A stretch of DNA of 64,000 nt. It comes from CAYMZZ01 sp964395095. GTDB taxonomy: Bacteria > Bacteroidota > Bacteroidia > Chitinophagales > Chitinophagaceae. The notes beneath the pieces are model-generated. The model saw only the letters and a program-made list of their open reading frames with translations, was not told the DNA's origin and did no database searches. Of this stretch, positions 1 through 8,209 are shown in pieces (the stretch's first letter is position 1; the number at the start of each line of letters is the position of its first letter). Location: the NCBI GenBank assembly GCA_964395095.1, contig CAYMZZ010000003.1:248001-312000 (forward strand), in the 5' to 3' direction. Made by a program: the position numbers and the translations under genes.

Positions 1-164
1 CTTCTTCAAATTCCAAACGTTTAATCGCTCTCAAACTATCGTTTCCCCTTAACAATTTTCTTTTTCCCTTTAACTTTTCCTTCTTCAAATTCTGGCACGA
101 TGGCATGTGCTTTGGAATAGAAAAGACAGATTCACTATTGAATCGAACTTTAAAACGGATGGTT

Positions 165-902
165 ATGAAAACAATTTTTACACTGATCAGTTCTCTGTTG
201 TTGAGCATGACATTGCTCGCCAACAATGGCCGCAACCGGAGTGAGGTAATGGTTCGTTCGATGGACAATGCGGACATCCGCGTGGTGATGGATGGCCGTC
301 GTTTTGAACCGAATGATAATGCCCTCATTATCCACAACGTAAAAGCCGGCAAACACGATATTAAAGTGTATCGCCAGGCACGCCGCGGCATTTTTCATGA
401 GTTTGCGAACCGCTATGAGCTGGTATACAGCGGCCGGATTCAGGTGAAGAACCGTACACAGCTTTTTATCAGCATTGAGCGAAATGGTTTTGTGAATATA
501 GCCGAAAACCGGATACAGGGTAATGGCCGCTTCGATGACCGTCGCCATCGCGACTTCGACTTCGACGATGGTGGCCACCATGGCGACTACGATACCCGCT
601 ATGGCTACGAAAGAGGCATGCAGGACCGCGAGTTTGAGCGCGTCCTCCAAAGCATCGACAGGGAATGGTTTGAAGGAACCAAGATAAAGTCGGCGGTACA
701 TGTTGTACGAAACAACAGGCTGTCTACCGACCAGGTGAAGGAGTTGATGCGTCTTTTCCAGTTTGAGAACAACCGCCTCGAGTTGGCGAAGCAGGCTTAT
801 GAAAACGTGGTAGACAAGTGGAACTACCGGGAAGTGTACACGATGTTGAGCTTCGAAGCCAGCAAGCGAGAGTTGGAGAGGGAAGTGATGAGTAGAAGGT
901 AG
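165..902 (+). CDS. Secreted DUF4476 domain protein
   Basis: The protein is about 245 residues and begins with a signal peptide (MKTIFTLISSLLLSMTLLA). An ATG two codons upstream (159) and a longer frame from 105 also exist; I chose 165 because the signal peptide starts there. The first half is a beta-rich region rich in Arg and Asn, followed by a low-complexity Asp/His/Arg stretch around residues 125-150. The last ~90 residues look like DUF4476, a helical domain common in secreted Bacteroidota proteins (pattern FERVLQSI ... LSTDQVKELM ... FEASKRELE). Biochemical function is unknown. A hairpin terminator follows, so it is probably monocistronic. Confidence 0.75.
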   Translation: MKTIFTLISSLLLSMTLLANNGRNRSEVMVRSMDNADIRVVMDGRRFEPNDNALIIHNVKAGKHDIKVYRQARRGIFHEFANRYELVYSGRIQVKNRTQLFISIERNGFVNIAENRIQGNGRFDDRRHRDFDFDDGGHHGDYDTRYGYERGMQDREFERVLQSIDREWFEGTKIKSAVHVVRNNRLSTDQVKELMRLFQFENNRLELAKQAYENVVDKWNYREVYTMLSFEASKRELEREVMSRR

Positions 903-939
903 GAATTTGTGAATTTGAGAATTTGGGGATTTGGATTTT
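903..939. repeat. 7-bp-phased GAATTTG-type repeat
   Basis: Imperfect heptads of the type GAATTTG/AGAATTTG begin at the base after the stop codon of the DUF4476 gene. The reverse-complement family recurs at 1252-1300, 8166-8205, 10811-10920, 47463-47495 and 47722-47747. Confidence 0.7.
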
Positions 940-948
940 TTAATAACG

Positions 949-981
949 AAGGTCTTCGGGTTTGACCCGGAGACCTTTTTT
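949..981 (+). terminator. Intrinsic terminator after the DUF4476 gene
   Basis: A 12-bp stem (949-960 with 966-977, one G-U pair) with a 5-nt loop is followed by six T residues (976-981). A near-identical hairpin lies in inverted orientation at 1201-1229. Confidence 0.8.
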
Positions 982-1035
982 GATTTGCTCGGTAGTTTTT
1001 ACAGGGTTTGAAACGGATGAAATTCGGGAAAGGTG

Positions 1036-1166
1036 TACCGCAACGAACGCAATGAAGTCGCAACGAACGCAACGAATTTATCAGGACAATTTATTGCTAA
1101 GTTCCTATTGTAAAAGTTTTGCTGAAGTGTTATCGCTGGGTTCGTTGCGCCTTCTTTGCGGTGAAA
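1036..1166. repeat. Dispersed inverted-repeat element II, copy 1
   Basis: Left part has ACCGCAACGAACGCAA with an internal repeat of CGCAACGAACGCAA. The right part ends with TTCGTTGCGCCTTCTTTGCG, the reverse complement of the family sequence. Related copies are at 29671-29713 (half) and 47543-47667 (full). The whole spacer 903-1327 holds only repeats and terminators; I see no gene there. Confidence 0.6.
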
Positions 1167-1190
1167 ATTCAATGAGTTTAGAACAGATCT

Positions 1191-1229
1191 TAAAATAAGA
1201 AAGGTCTCCGGGCCAAACCCGAAGACCTT
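1191..1229 (-). terminator. Leftward intrinsic terminator after sucD
   Basis: A 12-bp stem (1201-1212 with 1218-1229) reads leftward into a T-rich run (complement of 1191-1200). It is an inverted copy of the hairpin at 949-977. Confidence 0.65.
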
Positions 1230-1251
1230 TCACTATAGAAGAAAAAAATAA

Positions 1252-1343
1252 TCAAATCCCAAATCCCAAATCCTCAAATTCTCAAATCTCCAAATTCTAC
1301 CTATCCCCACTTACAACTTACTACTTACTACTTACCACTTACT
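1252..1343. repeat. Heptad repeats running into the sucD stop codon
   Basis: CAAATCC/CAAATTC heptads (1252-1300) are followed by CTTACTA/CTTACCA heptads (1309-1343). The second tract overlaps the last codons of sucD, so the sucD stop codon (1328-1330) and final residues lie inside the repeat. Confidence 0.75.
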
Positions 1344-2206
1344 ACTTCCTTCATCTTCTTCCCAATATCCGCGGGGCTGCTTACAACATGGATGCCGCAG
1401 GCGGCCATAATTTTCATTTTGGCTTCGGCGGTATCATCGGCTCCGCCCACAATGGCACCGGCATGGCCCATACGGCGGCCGGGAGGGGCTGTTTGTCCGG
1501 CAATAAAGCCTACTACCGGTTTTTTATTGCCATTGTCCTTGATCCAGTTGGCGGCTTCGGCTTCCATGCCTCCACCAATTTCGCCGATCATCACAATCGC
1601 ATCGGTTTCGGGATCGTTCATAAAGAGTTCTACGGCTTCTTTGGTGGTAGTGCCAATGATGGGATCGCCACCGATACCTACGGCGGTAGAAATACCCAGT
1701 CCGGCTTTGGCTACCTGGTCGGCGGCCTCATAGGTAAGGGTTCCTGATTTGGAAACGATACCGATGCGGCCCTGCTTAAATACGAAGCCGGGCATGATGC
1801 CCACTTTGGCTTCACCGGCGGTGATGACTCCCGGACAGTTGGGTCCTATAAGGCGGGTTTGCTTACCCTGCAGAAAATTCTTTACGCGCACCATATCCTG
1901 CACAGGTATACCTTCGGTAATGCAAACCACCAGGCGAATACCCGCATCAGCCGCTTCCATAATGGCATCAGCCGCAAAAGCGGGCGGTACAAAAATGATG
2001 CTCACATTGGCTCCGGTCTGCTTCACGCAATCCGCTACGGTATTAAAAACAGGTCGGTCCAGGTGCGTACTTCCTCCTTTGCCGGGTGTAACCCCTCCCA
2101 CTACCTGTGTGCCATACTCTATCATTTGAGAAGCATGGAAACTGCCCTCCGTACCCGTAAATCCCTGAACCAGCACTTTGGATTGCTTATTGACCAGTAT
2201 ACTCAT
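1328..2206 (-). CDS. sucD: Succinyl-CoA synthetase alpha subunit
   Basis: The TCA-cycle enzyme interconverts succinyl-CoA and succinate with substrate-level phosphorylation. At 292 residues it has the usual length of the family. The N-terminal CoA-binding Rossmann region carries GFTGTEGSFHA (15-25). The phosphorylated histidine is in RRMGHAGAI (H248), and the GEIGGGMEAEAA segment (208-219) is typical. The last residues (VVSGK) and the stop codon are encoded by an intergenic heptad repeat that has run into the gene end. The beta subunit gene sucC is not adjacent. A -7-like element, TATTTTTG, lies 29 bp upstream of the start. Confidence 0.96.
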   Translation of the reverse strand: MSILVNKQSKVLVQGFTGTEGSFHASQMIEYGTQVVGGVTPGKGGSTHLDRPVFNTVADCVKQTGANVSIIFVPPAFAADAIMEAADAGIRLVVCITEGIPVQDMVRVKNFLQGKQTRLIGPNCPGVITAGEAKVGIMPGFVFKQGRIGIVSKSGTLTYEAADQVAKAGLGISTAVGIGGDPIIGTTTKEAVELFMNDPETDAIVMIGEIGGGMEAEAANWIKDNGNKKPVVGFIAGQTAPPGRRMGHAGAIVGGADDTAEAKMKIMAACGIHVVSSPADIGKKMKEVVSGK

Positions 2207-2234
2207 GAATGATGTTTTTGATTAAAAAGTGGGG

Positions 2235-2242
2235 CAAAAATA
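2235..2242 (-). promoter_or_regulatory. Candidate -7 element for sucD
   Basis: On the minus strand this reads TATTTTTG, matching the Bacteroidota TAnnTTTG consensus. It lies about 30 bp before the sucD ATG. No convincing -33 TTTG is seen at 19-21 bp. Confidence 0.4.
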
Positions 2243-2263
2243 GGGCAAAAGGGCGAAGTTGGG

Positions 2264-2392
2264 AGTAGTAAGTTGTAAGTTTTAAGTTCATTTCGTGAGG
2301 CGTGAACCGTGAATCGTGAGCCAGGAGGTGAATCGTGGTGAATAGGGCTCCCACTTAAAACTTAAAACTTAAAACTTAAAACTCATAACTTA
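2264..2392. repeat. Palindromically arranged heptad repeats
   Basis: Three heptad families sit together. AGTAAGTTGTAAGTTTTAAGTT (2268-2289) is the left arm, CGTGARN units occupy 2294-2321, and AACTTAA units occupy 2352-2392 as the inverse right arm. The right arm supplies the stop codon (2390-2392) of the adjoining ABC ATPase gene. Confidence 0.75.
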
Positions 2393-3163
2393 TGAATTCC
2401 TCCCTTCCTCCATCCGCTTCTCTTTCGCATCGCGCAAGAATTCGGAGGCGAAGATGAAATCGTTTAATCGCTGATTTTTGCTGAAAATAATCTCCCTGTT
2501 GCTGCCTTCCCATTCCTTATTGCCCTGGTACATGTAGAGGATATAGTCGCCTATTTCCATCAGGCTGTTCATGTCGTGGGTATTTACGACTGTGGTGATA
2601 TTGTATTCCCGGGTTATTTCCTGAATCAGCTTATCGATTACCAGGGATGTTTGCGGGTCGAGCCCTGAGTTTGGTTCATCACAAAAAAGATATTTTGGAT
2701 TGAGTACGATGGCGCGGGCCAGGGCCACCCTTTTTTTCATGCCACCACTCAATTCGCTGGGGAATTTCTTATTGGCATCCACCAGCTTCACGCGGGCAAG
2801 CACCTCGTTCACCCGCTTTAATTTTTCCGCCAGCGTATCACGGGTAAACATATCCAGCGGAAACATTACATTTTGTTCAACGGTTAAGCTATCAAAAAGC
2901 GCCGAGCCCTGGAAAAGCATGCCAATCTCTTTGCGGATCTCGGTTTTTTCCTTATTACCCATATGCGTGAAGTCCTGCCCATGGTAAAGCACTTCACCCG
3001 CATCGGGCGCGAAGAGGCCTACCATGCATTTCATGAGTACGGTTTTGCCACTGCCGCTCGATCCGATGATGAGGTTACACTGCCCGGCCTTCATGGTCGC
3101 GCTCACGTCATTGATCACCACTTTGTCGCCAAATACTTTTCGTATGTTTCTTACTTCAATCAT
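2390..3163 (-). CDS. MlaF-like ABC transporter ATP-binding protein
   Basis: This 257-residue cytoplasmic ATPase belongs to the family that energises MlaE-type permeases for lipid movement between outer and inner membrane. Walker A is GSSGSGKT (34-41), the Q-loop is near LFQGSALF (83-90), the signature is LSGGM (138-142), Walker B ends in CDEP with E163, and the switch histidine is H196. It lies 30 bp downstream of the MlaE-like permease gene and is surely its partner. No MCE-domain (MlaD) substrate-binding gene is present nearby. The stop codon lies within an AACTTAA repeat tract. Confidence 0.9.
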   Translation of the reverse strand: MIEVRNIRKVFGDKVVINDVSATMKAGQCNLIIGSSGSGKTVLMKCMVGLFAPDAGEVLYHGQDFTHMGNKEKTEIRKEIGMLFQGSALFDSLTVEQNVMFPLDMFTRDTLAEKLKRVNEVLARVKLVDANKKFPSELSGGMKKRVALARAIVLNPKYLFCDEPNSGLDPQTSLVIDKLIQEITREYNITTVVNTHDMNSLMEIGDYILYMYQGNKEWEGSNREIIFSKNQRLNDFIFASEFLRDAKEKRMEEGRNS

Positions 3164-3193
3164 GTATCAATCAGGTTCGGGGCTTTGCCTCGG

Positions 3194-3931
3194 TTACAGC
3201 AACAATGCCGATAATAAATAGTCCGCAAAAAGTAACATTATACAGCTTACCACTACCGCCTTGGTGCTGGATCGGCCTATTTCCAAAGCACCTCCCTGCA
3301 CATAATAACCAAAGAAAGCGGGTATGCTACAAATTATAAAGGCAAAAGTGTAGGATTTGGCCAGGGCAAACGTAACATTGTAAGGGACAAATGCCTCGTG
3401 CAGCCCCTTATCAAACATATCGGTACTGAGAATACCTGCCATTTCACCTGCCAGTCGCCCACCCCAGATACCGAGCGCCATGGCTATGATGACCAGCAGG
3501 GGAATCATGAGCAATCCGGCTGCTATCTTCGGTAGTATCAGGTAGGTCTTGGTATTGATGCCCATAATCTCCAGCGCATCGATCTGCTCGCTCACACGCA
3601 TATTACCCAGCTCACTGGCGATCTTGCTGCCTACAACACCGGCCAGTACAATACAGGTGAGGGTGGGGGCAAACTCGAGGATGACCGTGTCGCGCACGAT
3701 TTGCGCGATGGTGGACTTGGGAATTAGCGGTGTTAGCAACTGATAGGCCGTTTGCAGGGTAGATACCGCGCCGATAAATACGGAAATGATGGCCACGATA
3801 CCCAGCGAGCCGATGCCGATTTCCGAACACTGGTGCATAAACTCCTTCCAGTACATCTTTCCGTTTTCAGGACGGGAAAACATGCCTTTGAGCATGAGCA
3901 GGAATCGGCCTATGTCGCGGATGAAATACAA
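3194..3931 (-). CDS. MlaE-family ABC transporter permease
   Basis: This 245-residue inner-membrane protein has about five to six hydrophobic segments and the conserved MlaE features: FIGAVSTLQTAYQL near residue 51, LAGVVGSKIASELG with MRVSEQIDAL in the middle, and LPKIAAGLLMIPLL. The family moves phospholipids, working with an MlaF ATPase and usually an MCE protein. Its ATPase partner follows directly. It starts 36 bp after the malic enzyme stop, with a heptad repeat in that gap, so all three genes could share a transcript. There is no sequence sign of damage. Confidence 0.9.
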   Translation of the reverse strand: MYFIRDIGRFLLMLKGMFSRPENGKMYWKEFMHQCSEIGIGSLGIVAIISVFIGAVSTLQTAYQLLTPLIPKSTIAQIVRDTVILEFAPTLTCIVLAGVVGSKIASELGNMRVSEQIDALEIMGINTKTYLILPKIAAGLLMIPLLVIIAMALGIWGGRLAGEMAGILSTDMFDKGLHEAFVPYNVTFALAKSYTFAFIICSIPAFFGYYVQGGALEIGRSSTKAVVVSCIMLLFADYLLSALLL

Positions 3932-3967
3932 GAGGGGAGTTTTAAGTATTAAGTTATGAGTTTTGAG

Positions 3968-6313
3968 TTAGATGTCTTTACTCACTTTTTTAAATCTTTT
4001 CCACCAGGTGCTGCGTTTCACTATTTCTTCCGTGGGCGCGTTCTTACACTTTATCTGCGCATCCAGCACGGCTATCAGGGCCATATTGTAGATGCTGCGA
4101 ACGGAGCTTCCCAATTGCAGCACATGCACCGGTTTTTTCAATCCCAGCAGAATGGGCCCCACGGCATCCGCATCGCCCAGTTCTTTGAGGATATTGTAGG
4201 CAATATTACCCGCGGCCAGGTTGGGGAATACCAGCGTATTCACATCCTTATCTACCAGCTCGGAGAAAGGATAGTTTTCTTTCAGCAATTCCTTGTTGAA
4301 GGCGACATTGGCCTGAATTTCACCATCTACAATCAGCGATGGCATTTTCTGCTTAACAATTTGCCTGGCTTCAGACACCAGTCTTGCTTCCGGCGAATTG
4401 CTGCTTCCGAAATTGGAATAGCTCAGCATGGCAATGCGCGGAATGATATTGAAATGACGCACTTCACGCGCAACCTGCAGGGTGATTTCGGCCAGCTCTT
4501 CGGCCGTAGGGTTGAAATTGACGGTGGTATCGGCCAGGAACAGGGGGCCTTTTTTCGTGAGCATGATATACATGCCTGCGATCTTTTTCACGCCCTCTTC
4601 GGTGCCGATGGTTTGCAGTGCCGGACGAATGGTGTCGGGATAATTTTTGGTAAGGCCGGAGATCATCGCGTCGGCATCTCCACATTCCACCATCATACAA
4701 CCAAAATAGTTGCGGTCGCGCATAATCTTTTTCGCTTCGTAAGCATTAAAGCCCCTGCGGGCGCGCTTCCTGAAGAAAATCTCCGCATAAGCCAGTCTTT
4801 TTTCTTCCGTGGCCTCGCTGCGGGGATCATAAATGGGCAGGCCTTCTATATCAATTCCGTTGCTTGCTGCCATCTGGCGGATTTTTGCCTCATCGCCCAG
4901 CAGAATGGGATAGCCAATACCCTCGTCAAATACGATTTGCGCCGCCTTGAGTATTTTGATATTGTCGGCTTCGGCAAATACGATACGCTTGGGATCGCGA
5001 CGGGCTTTGTTGCCGATGACGCGCATCACCTGGTTGTCGAGCCCCAGGCGGTTATTCAGATCGGTTTCATAAGCTTCCCAATCAGCAATCGGGTGCTGGG
5101 CTACACCGCTTTCCATCGCCGCCTTCGCCACGGCTGGCGCCACTGTTGCCAGCAGGCGGGGGTCCAGGGGTTTGGGAATAATATAAGTGGGGCCAAAAGC
5201 CATGCTCTTTTCATTATAGGCCATGGTCACGATATCGGGAACGGGCCATTTGGCCATTTCGGCCAGCGCTTTCACGGCGGCCATCTTCATCGCTTCATTG
5301 ATTTGCCTCGCACGCACATCGAGGGCACCACGGAATATGAAGGGGAACCCCAACACATTATTCACCTGGTTGGGATAATCACTACGGCCGGTAGCCATAA
5401 TGATATCTTTACGGGCGGCAGTGGCATCTTCCCAGGAAATTTCGGGGTCAGGATTGGCCATCGCAAACACGATCGGATTTTTCGCCATCGACTTCACCAT
5501 TTCCCCACTTACCACATTTCCGGCGCTAAGACCGATGAATACATCGGCATCCTTCATCGCCTGTTCCAACGTAATATCCGTTTTCGCATTCGCGAACTTT
5601 TTCTTCAGTTCATCCAGGTCCTTACGTTCCTTATGCAGGGCGCCTGTTCGGTCAAACATGGTAAAGTTTTCAAAGCGCGCACCCAGGGCCACATATAGTT
5701 GCACACAGGCCATGGCAGCGGCACCCGCACCATTCACGACAAATTTGACGCGGTCAATCTTTTTCTTCTGCAATTCCAATGCATTCAGCAGGGCAGCGGC
5801 GCTGATGATAGCCGTACCATGCTGGTCATCGTGCATCACCGGAATATTAAGCTGCTTTTTCAGTTCCTGCTCAATATAAAAGCATTCGGGCGCTTTGATA
5901 TCTTCCAGGTTGATGCCACCAAAAGTGGGCTCGAGGGCCTTTACGATCTGAACAAATTTTTCGGGATCCTTTTCATTGATCTCAATATCAAAAACGTCGA
6001 TGTCGGCGAATATTTTAAACAGTACGCCCTTTCCTTCCATCACGGGCTTGCTGGCTTCGGGGCCAATATCGCCCAATCCCAGCACGGCAGTACCGTTGCT
6101 GATAACGGCCACCAGGTTGCCCTTGGCCGTGTATTTATACACGTTTTCGCGATTGGCTGCTATTTCCTTACAGGGTTCGGCTACTCCGGGCGAGTAGGCA
6201 AGCGAAAGGTCGCGTTGGGTCTTGGCTTCTTTGGTAGGTATTACTTCAATTTTTCCGGGTCTTCCTTTGGCGTGGTATTCAAGTGCTTGTTGCTTACGCA
6301 GTTCGCTTTTCAT
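3968..6313 (-). CDS. maeB: NADP-dependent malic enzyme with phosphotransacetylase domain
   Basis: This 781-residue two-domain enzyme decarboxylates malate to pyruvate with NADP reduction. Residues 1-430 form the malic enzyme part with Y40 and K95 as likely catalytic residues, metal-binding E137-D138 and D162 in HDDQHGTA (161-168), and the nucleotide-binding GAGAAA (195-200). Residues ~440-770 resemble phosphate acetyl/butyryltransferase; in E. coli MaeB this domain is regulatory (acetyl-CoA sensing) rather than clearly catalytic. The length matches the bifunctional family. The stop codon is embedded in an AAGTTATGAGTTTTGAGTTA repeat. A 12-bp inverted repeat lies in the divergent promoter region upstream. 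Confidence 0.95.
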   Translation of the reverse strand: MKSELRKQQALEYHAKGRPGKIEVIPTKEAKTQRDLSLAYSPGVAEPCKEIAANRENVYKYTAKGNLVAVISNGTAVLGLGDIGPEASKPVMEGKGVLFKIFADIDVFDIEINEKDPEKFVQIVKALEPTFGGINLEDIKAPECFYIEQELKKQLNIPVMHDDQHGTAIISAAALLNALELQKKKIDRVKFVVNGAGAAAMACVQLYVALGARFENFTMFDRTGALHKERKDLDELKKKFANAKTDITLEQAMKDADVFIGLSAGNVVSGEMVKSMAKNPIVFAMANPDPEISWEDATAARKDIIMATGRSDYPNQVNNVLGFPFIFRGALDVRARQINEAMKMAAVKALAEMAKWPVPDIVTMAYNEKSMAFGPTYIIPKPLDPRLLATVAPAVAKAAMESGVAQHPIADWEAYETDLNNRLGLDNQVMRVIGNKARRDPKRIVFAEADNIKILKAAQIVFDEGIGYPILLGDEAKIRQMAASNGIDIEGLPIYDPRSEATEEKRLAYAEIFFRKRARRGFNAYEAKKIMRDRNYFGCMMVECGDADAMISGLTKNYPDTIRPALQTIGTEEGVKKIAGMYIMLTKKGPLFLADTTVNFNPTAEELAEITLQVAREVRHFNIIPRIAMLSYSNFGSSNSPEARLVSEARQIVKQKMPSLIVDGEIQANVAFNKELLKENYPFSELVDKDVNTLVFPNLAAGNIAYNILKELGDADAVGPILLGLKKPVHVLQLGSSVRSIYNMALIAVLDAQIKCKNAPTEEIVKRSTWWKRFKKVSKDI

Positions 6314-6360
6314 ATGTAGTTTTTAAGAAAATCGGCCCGGTTGGTCCGGGAATTATGGCC

Positions 6361-6416
6361 GATAAACGGTCGCAAGGTACAAAATAAATATTCCCGGCTT
6401 TTTTCGACCGTTTATC
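6361..6416. promoter_or_regulatory. 12-bp inverted repeat in the maeB/ABC divergent promoter
   Basis: GATAAACGGTCG (6361-6372) is repeated exactly in inverse as CGACCGTTTATC (6405-6416), with 32 bp between. It lies between the divergent maeB and ABC exporter genes. Its spacing and position suit a regulator site, but no regulator can be named. A TACCTTGC element (complement of 6372-6379) could be a weak leftward -7 box. Confidence 0.4.
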
Positions 6417-6474
6417 CAGTAAATTTTGTGTTTCAGTCAGTTTTGTTCATCTTGTTCACGCTATTTCCCACAAA

Positions 6475-7392
6475 ATGACGAACGAATTGATCATTCAAAC
6501 AGAAGGGCTGAGCTACAGTTTTGCGACGGGAGTTCCCACCCTGCAGGACATTAATCTACGCGTACCCCGGGGCAGCATATTTGGTTTTCTGGGACCCAAT
6601 GGCGCCGGCAAAACCACCACCTTGCGATTGCTGCTGGGTTTGCTTCGCAACCAGAAAGGGAGACTGGAAATTTTCGGCCAGGCTATGCAGGGCCATCGCC
6701 GGGAAATTTTACGAAGATTGGGGTCCATCATAGAGCAGCCTTCTCTTTATGGACACCTTACCGCCCGCGAAAACCTGGAGATCTATCGTCGTATTCACCA
6801 GGTACCCCGTAACCGGATAGAGGAAGTACTGAAGTTGGTGGGGCTGGAACAAACAGGTCGCAAGAAAGCCCGGCAGTTTTCGCTGGGTATGAAGCAGCGG
6901 CTATCCATAGCGATCGCCCTCCTGCACGAACCTGAATTGCTCATACTCGATGAGCCCACCAATGGCCTGGATCCGAATGGCATTATTGAAACCCGGGAAC
7001 TCATCAAGAAATTAAATCGCGAAAAGGGAACCAGCATACTCGTTTCCAGCCATATCCTGCATGAAGTGGAAAGGATGGCCACGCATGTGGGGATTATTCA
7101 CAAAGGGAAGCTGTTGTTTCAGGGAACATTGCCCGAGTTGCAGCAGATGAAGAGCAGCCAGGCGGGCCTGGAACTGGAAACCGATGATAACGAAAAAGCC
7201 ATTACGCTGTTGGCCGATCAGCACCCCGTAAAGCATGGCGAAAGCAGACTATTGTTGCCGTATCGCGACCGGGAACAGGCGGCGGCCATCAACCGGCAAC
7301 TGGTCAACGCCGGGCTGAAAGTGTATGCCCTGCATCCACAGCAAAGCGACCTGGAACAATTATTCATTGACATCACCAATACCTCCGCATGA
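6475..7392 (+). CDS. ABC-2 type exporter ATP-binding protein
   Basis: This 305-residue ATPase resembles the BcrA/CcmA-like subfamily. It has Walker A GPNGAGKT (40-47), signature SLGMKQ (136-141), Walker B with D159-E160, and switch H193. A C-terminal ~80-residue extension is typical of exporter ATPases of the bacitracin/lantibiotic immunity group. Its stop overlaps the start of the next gene by four bases (ATGA at 7389-7392), which couples it to the permease. Substrate is unknown. Confidence 0.92.
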   Translation: MTNELIIQTEGLSYSFATGVPTLQDINLRVPRGSIFGFLGPNGAGKTTTLRLLLGLLRNQKGRLEIFGQAMQGHRREILRRLGSIIEQPSLYGHLTARENLEIYRRIHQVPRNRIEEVLKLVGLEQTGRKKARQFSLGMKQRLSIAIALLHEPELLILDEPTNGLDPNGIIETRELIKKLNREKGTSILVSSHILHEVERMATHVGIIHKGKLLFQGTLPELQQMKSSQAGLELETDDNEKAITLLADQHPVKHGESRLLLPYRDREQAAAINRQLVNAGLKVYALHPQQSDLEQLFIDITNTSA

Positions 7393-8165
7393 GTTTTTGG
7401 ATAGCCCTCCAAACAGAACTGATCAAGACCAAACGTAGCGCCGCACAATGGTTGGCTATTTTGGGCGCCGGCGTTATACCCCTGGTGTATTTTATCTACT
7501 TCCTGCTGAAACCCGGGCAGGCCGCCGAAAAACTGAACAATAATCCCTGGGTCATGCATTTTTTAGAAGGCTGGCAGGCTTTTTCGGGTTTCTTATTGCC
7601 CATGTTTGTGATACTCATTTGCAGCCTGGTGCCGCAGATCGAGTATAAAAACAATGCCTGGAAACAGGTCTTTGCTTCCCCTCTCACCATGGGGCAGGTA
7701 TTTTTTTCGAAGTATACAGCCATTCACCTGATGATCCTGCTGTTGTTTTTGTGTTTTAACCTGTTTATGATACTGGGAGCATATGTGGCCAATTGGGTTC
7801 ATCCGGAGTTGCCGTTTACAACAAATTCGCTTCCCCTGGGAAATATATTATTGCTGAGCCTTCGCACCTATATCGCATTGCTGGCGATTATCGCGTTCCA
7901 GTACTGGTTCAGCCTTCGCTTCCGCAATTTTATTGTGCCCATAGGCCTGGGTCTCGGACTGCTGGTAATGTCCCTGGTAGCGATGCGCTGGGAGCATGCA
8001 GACAAACTACCTTACGTGTTTCCCTTTCTTTCATTTAGTGAAGCCATGAAATCCGGGGGAAAATTTTCGGGCCTGCAAAACCATGAATGGTATTCCTGCG
8101 TTTATTTTGTAGTGATCAGCTTCCTGGCGCTGATGGATTTGCGCTGGCGGAAGGAGAGAGGGTAA
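7389..8165 (+). CDS. ABC-2 type exporter permease
   Basis: This 258-residue integral membrane protein has about six hydrophobic segments (for example IPLVYFIYFLL near 31, FLLPMFVILICSLV near 68, LGLGLLVMSLV near 196). Length and layout fit ABC-2 permeases of the BcrB/immunity type. Translation is coupled to the ATPase by a four-base overlap. It probably exports a hydrophobic compound or protects the membrane; nothing in the neighbourhood identifies the substrate. A heptad repeat (8166-8205) follows the stop. Confidence 0.85.
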   Translation: MSFWIALQTELIKTKRSAAQWLAILGAGVIPLVYFIYFLLKPGQAAEKLNNNPWVMHFLEGWQAFSGFLLPMFVILICSLVPQIEYKNNAWKQVFASPLTMGQVFFSKYTAIHLMILLLFLCFNLFMILGAYVANWVHPELPFTTNSLPLGNILLLSLRTYIALLAIIAFQYWFSLRFRNFIVPIGLGLGLLVMSLVAMRWEHADKLPYVFPFLSFSEAMKSGGKFSGLQNHEWYSCVYFVVISFLALMDLRWRKERG

Positions 8166-8205
8166 AATTTGGGAATTTGCTCATTTGTAAATTTGGTAAA
8201 TTTAG
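8166..8205. repeat. 7-bp-phased AATTTGG-type repeat
   Basis: Imperfect heptads (AAATTTGGGAATTTG and similar) fill the 44-bp gap between the permease stop and the S41 protease start. Confidence 0.6.
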
Positions 8206-8209
8206 GGGC

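Noticed and set aside
962..1198. Small frames in the spacer after the DUF4476 gene
   Set aside because: They lie in element II and the inverted terminators, and the frames on both strands are equally open.
3956..5698. Long plus-strand open frame opposite maeB
   Set aside because: Antisense to a clearly conserved enzyme; composition His/Gly/Phe-rich as expected for a mirror frame, no start context or motif.
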